Assembly (NCBI GenBank): GCA_020632995.1
Contig: JACKEN010000002.1
Coordinates: 496,001 to 560,000 of the forward strand
Source: Deltaproteobacteria bacterium
GTDB taxonomy: Bacteria; Myxococcota; Kuafuiibacteriia; Kuafuiibacteriales; Kuafuiibacteriaceae
Direction: 5' to 3'
DNA length: 64,000 nucleotides
How positions within the stretch are numbered: position 1 is the first letter of the stretch; every line of letters begins with the position of its first letter. The notes below the pieces were generated by a model, which was given only the letters and a program-made list of their open reading frames with translations, searched no databases and had not been told where the DNA came from. This document shows, one piece after another, positions 59,191 to 64,000 of this stretch. The position numbers were made by a program, and so were the translations under genes.

Positions 59191-59742
59191 TCACTGACTC
59201 TTCCGCGGCGGCAGGTTGATGATGTTCTCGATGAGCTTCTTGCTCATGCCCGTGAAGTCCGAGAGCCGATCAATCCTGTCTTGCTGGTAGGAGAGGTTGA
59301 TGATGGCGAGGTCAAGGTCAAGGACTTTGAGGACCGCGGCCGAGGCTGTCTCGAAGGGGACCGACGGGTCGGACTGCAGGGCGGGGATGAGCCGTGTGCG
59401 GATGATGTTCATCACGCCCTCTACCCAGTACGGCCGCAGTCCGATGCGGACGTGGGCCAGGCCGATCGCGTGGCGCTTTGCGAAGTACGCCTCGTCGTAG
59501 ACCCCGCAGAAGAGCTCCTCGTACCACTGCCGGTGCGTCTTCTTCAGGCTCTCGATGCGGCCCTCCACGAAGCCGGCCAGCTCGAGCTCGGCCTGGATCC
59601 CGGCGTAGAACTCGTCGGTGATCCGACCCTGGTGGGCCATGGCCACCGGCTTGATGCTCAGCAGGAGCTGGGCATCGGCCTCGCCGAATCCGGTGAAGCG
59701 CTTGAGGGCGTCGAAGATCTCTCGCTGTATGTCGGTGCTCAT
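59191..59742 (-). CDS. Protoglobin/sensor-globin domain protein
   Basis: A 183-residue stand-alone heme-globin domain of the globin-coupled-sensor type. The conserved GLAHVRIGLRPYWVEGVMN contains the probable proximal histidine His97, and the N-terminal FTGFGEADAQLLLSI is typical. No output domain is attached; the kinase gene follows after 25 bp on the same strand. It differs clearly from the protoglobin at 55609. Ligand probably O2 or NO. Confidence 0.87.
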   Translation of the reverse strand: MSTDIQREIFDALKRFTGFGEADAQLLLSIKPVAMAHQGRITDEFYAGIQAELELAGFVEGRIESLKKTHRQWYEELFCGVYDEAYFAKRHAIGLAHVRIGLRPYWVEGVMNIIRTRLIPALQSDPSVPFETASAAVLKVLDLDLAIINLSYQQDRIDRLSDFTGMSKKLIENIINLPPRKSQ

Positions 59743-59996
59743 TTGTCTTTGCGTGCCGGCAATGAAGTTGTTCGGCAGGTTGAGCCCAGGTTATCGACAA
59801 GCCTCCGGTCAGGGGAAGGCGGGGCGGCCCCGATGTCTCGCTTCATTGCTTTGATGCGGGCGAGGAGCCCTCGCGCGCGAAGGCACGGCCACCGGTGCGT
59901 CGATCTGGAGCGTTCGCACCGACGCATCCGCCCGCGCACCGCGAACTCGTGGGCGGCGACAGTGGGGCGAGCGCGCAGGGGTTGTTGTATGCTCCC

Positions 59997-60848
59997 GTGG
60001 TGGCCCGCCTGACAGTCACCGACCACGACCGAGATGGGGGAGGGTATCGCTATGTGTACCCGGTGGTGTCGCGGCGCGCCGGCGGCGTCTCGGTGGGCGT
60101 CAACCTGAACCCCAACAACGCCTGCAACTGGCGTTGCGTCTACTGCCAGGTCCCTGGCCTTACCCGCGGCAAGGCCCCGGAGCTGGACCTGGCCCGGCTG
60201 GAGCGCGAGCTGGACGCCCTGCTGGCGGAGGTCACGAGCGAGGCCTTCATGGCCGAGCGGGTGCCCGAGGGGGCGCGTCGCCTGAACGACGTGGCCCTGT
60301 CCGGGAACGGCGAGCCGACCAGCTCTCGCGTGCTGGGTGAGGTGCTCGCCCTGATCCGTCGCGTGCTCGAGCGGCGGGGGCTCCTCGGCCGGATCAAGGT
60401 GGTGATGATCACCAACGGCTCCCTCGCGGATCAGCCGTGGGTCACGCCCGCCCTCTCGGCCCTGGCCGAGATGAACGGGGAGGTCTGGTTCAAGCTCGAT
60501 CGCGCCACCCGAGCCGGCCTCGAGGCGGTGAACTCCGCCGCGATGGAGCCTCGAGACCACCTGCGCCGCCTCCGTCACGCGGCGGCCCTGTGCCCGACCT
60601 GGGTCCAGACCTGCATGTTCGAGGTGGACGGCGCGACGCCGGCGGAGGCCGAGGTGGACGCCTGGCTCGACGCGCTCCGAGGGCTGGTCGCGGATGGGGT
60701 GCCACTGCAAGGCGTCTTGCTCTACGGGCTCGCCCGCACGTCCCACCAGCCGGAGGCCAGCCACCTGAGCCCGGTGCCCGACGCCTGGCTCCTGGAGCTG
60801 GGGCGCCGCGTCGAGGCCCTCGGCCTGCCGGTGAAGGTGACGGCGTGA
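59997..60848 (+). CDS. Radical SAM protein (COG0731-like)
   Basis: A 283-residue protein with the radical SAM cluster CNWRCVYC (Cys43, 47, 50). It is preceded by GVNLNPNNACNWRC and followed by LSGNGEPTSS (GGE-like SAM motif) and MITNGSLADQPWVTPAL, as in the TYW1/COG0731 group. The substrate is unknown. The GTG at 59997 (or the next codon, 60000) starts before the conserved core; an upstream extension to 59895 is less likely. It overlaps the methyltransferase by 4 nt (GTGA). The 254 bp before it hold no other gene. Confidence 0.82.
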   Translation: MVARLTVTDHDRDGGGYRYVYPVVSRRAGGVSVGVNLNPNNACNWRCVYCQVPGLTRGKAPELDLARLERELDALLAEVTSEAFMAERVPEGARRLNDVALSGNGEPTSSRVLGEVLALIRRVLERRGLLGRIKVVMITNGSLADQPWVTPALSALAEMNGEVWFKLDRATRAGLEAVNSAAMEPRDHLRRLRHAAALCPTWVQTCMFEVDGATPAEAEVDAWLDALRGLVADGVPLQGVLLYGLARTSHQPEASHLSPVPDAWLLELGRRVEALGLPVKVTA

Positions 60849-61756
60849 CCGCCGAGGTGTCGTGGCCGGCCCTGGTGCGCTGCCCCGGCCCCGGGTGCGG
60901 CGGGCCCTTGAAGCACCGCGTCCCGAAGGACAAGGGCTCGGCCCTCGTCTGCGGGCGGTGCCACACCCTGTATCCGGTGCTCGGGCAGGTGCCGATCCTG
61001 GTGCCGGAGCCGGCAATCTATCTTGCGGAGCACAGGGACGCGGTGCTCGCCGCCCTGGCCGAGGCGGGTGAGGCCGACCTCGCCGCGGTGAGCATGGTCC
61101 AGGCCCTGGTGGCCTTCGCCCCGAAGGTGGCGGCCCGCCCCTTCAGCGACGACTGGGTGGACTCCGAGGCGCAAGGCGGCCTGCCGCCTCACCCCCACCT
61201 CGACGCGGACCGACCCGGGCACGCCGGGCTCGCGACCCTCCTGTCGGCCCACGCCGCCCACGGCCTCGCGGCCCGCGTCCAGGCGCTGTACCGACCCCGG
61301 CCCAAGGGCGCGGTGGTCGAGCTCGGCTGCGGGGCCGCCCCGGTGCTCGCGCCCCCGCCGGGGGTCACTCACGTGGTGGCGGACCTCTCGCTCCGCGCCG
61401 CCCTCACCGCGGCGAGCCGGAGCGGCGCGGCGGGCCTGGTGGCGGACGCCCAGGCCCTCCCATTCCGGCCCGGCCGGGTCTCGACCCTGGTCGCTCTCAA
61501 CCTGGTGGATCTGCTCGACGACGTGGGCGCGTTCCTCGACGGCGCCCACCACGCCCTCGCCCGCGGGGGCAGCCTCCTCGTCGCGACCCCCGAGCCCAGC
61601 CTGGGGCTGGGGGACGACGAGGCCCTGCAGGACGTCCTGCAGGGCGCGGGGTTCGAGATCAGCGGGGTGGAGGATGGGGTGCCGTGGCTGAGGCCACACA
61701 CCGAGCGGCACCTGGAGGTGTATCTGACCCAGGTGGTGGTGGCGCGCCCGGCGTAG
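60845..61756 (+). CDS. Class I SAM-dependent methyltransferase with N-terminal Trm112-like zinc ribbon
   Basis: A 303-residue protein. A Trm112/zinc-ribbon-like head uses Cys13, 18, 36 and 39 (CPGPGC, CGRC), with ALVCGRCHTLYPVLGQVPIL. The Rossmann methyltransferase core has VVELGCGAAPVLAP (157-170), VADLSLRAALTA, and VALNLVDLLDD, LARGGSLLVATPE. Zinc ribbons of this type occur fused to or beside methyltransferases that modify tRNA, rRNA or protein. The GTG start overlaps the radical SAM stop, so the two gene products probably act on one substrate. Confidence 0.83.
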   Translation: MTAEVSWPALVRCPGPGCGGPLKHRVPKDKGSALVCGRCHTLYPVLGQVPILVPEPAIYLAEHRDAVLAALAEAGEADLAAVSMVQALVAFAPKVAARPFSDDWVDSEAQGGLPPHPHLDADRPGHAGLATLLSAHAAHGLAARVQALYRPRPKGAVVELGCGAAPVLAPPPGVTHVVADLSLRAALTAASRSGAAGLVADAQALPFRPGRVSTLVALNLVDLLDDVGAFLDGAHHALARGGSLLVATPEPSLGLGDDEALQDVLQGAGFEISGVEDGVPWLRPHTERHLEVYLTQVVVARPA

Positions 61757-61766
61757 CGAAGTGTTC

Positions 61767-61858
61767 GTCCACGCTCACGCTCACGTCCACGTCCACGTCC
61801 ACGATCGGAAGGTTGCTTCGCGAACGTCGTGGTCGTGGTCGTGGCCGTGAGCGTGGAC
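61767..61858. repeat. Long imperfect inverted repeat made of hexamer repeats
   Basis: GTCCACGCTCACG (61767-61779) pairs perfectly with CGTGAGCGTGGAC (61846-61858). Inside, the left arm repeats CACGTC units and the right arm repeats GTGGTC units, which pair with about one mismatch per hexamer. The structure lies between the convergent methyltransferase and rpoD genes and could act as a bidirectional terminator. Confidence 0.7.
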
Positions 61859-61874
61859 GGACAATTTCCGGGGC

Positions 61875-64000
<2,126 letters not shown>

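Overview
The window is very GC-rich (about 70%) and tightly packed on both strands. I infer a myxobacterium-like member of the Myxococcota (former Deltaproteobacteria). The signs are many cysteine-rich lipoproteins with Pro-Asp-Gly and Asp-Ala-Gly linkers, Hanks-type kinases (one with PEGA repeats), roadblock/LC7-like proteins, a SitI3-like immunity protein, and housekeeping genes (mfd, rpoD, lptFG, queA-tgt) of a diderm bacterium. No tRNA, rRNA, CRISPR array, insertion sequence or prophage was seen.

Layout. 1-5 kb: SDR protein, rhomboid protease, PAS protein, and two SnoaL-like proteins flanking a regulator with two OmpR-type winged helices plus GAF. 5-9.4 kb: a pyruvate/2-oxoacid:ferredoxin oxidoreductase operon whose first gene fuses the gamma subunit to a GltD-like flavoprotein and an 8Fe ferredoxin. 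9.5-12.7 kb: lptF-lptG followed by a stand-alone, enlarged atpG. 13-17.8 kb: a TPR/transmembrane protein, an NTF2-like/KamA-like radical SAM pair, and a divergent three-gene cassette of small roadblock/DUF4388-like proteins. 18.3-20.5 kb: the queuosine genes queA-tgt. 21-26 kb: POT transporter, SixA with an ABC-class ATPase, TetR-SDR. 26.5-31.3 kb: one 1609-residue repeat lipoprotein. 31.4-36.7 kb: RRM protein, lipoproteins, lysoplasmalogenase and a predicted pseudokinase. 36.7-46 kb: mfd, cyclophilin, dapD with an aminotransferase, and a FadL-like outer-membrane protein. 46-52 kb: poly-Ala lipoprotein, nth, a polymorphic toxin with its immunity gene, acyl-CoA dehydrogenase. 52-57.4 kb: lipoproteins, a GH9 glycosidase, MarR with a divergent protoglobin, an antistasin-like Cys-rich protein. 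57.5-64 kb: MaoC hydratase, a protoglobin-kinase pair, a radical SAM/methyltransferase pair, and the 3' part of rpoD.

The strongest candidate for an accessory system is at 47.7-50.2 kb. A 694-residue protein ends in a CdiA-type tRNA nuclease domain and overlaps by 4 nt a small gene resembling the SitI3 immunity family of myxobacterial kin discrimination. Other loci worth following are the roadblock cassette opposite the KamA-like enzyme, the two protoglobins (one behind a MarR regulator with a palindromic operator candidate, one in front of a Ser/Thr kinase), the dual winged-helix GAF regulator, and the pseudokinase. Convergent gene pairs are often separated by perfect GC-rich hairpins, which I annotate as likely terminators. 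All family calls come from reading the sequence by eye; none was checked against a database.
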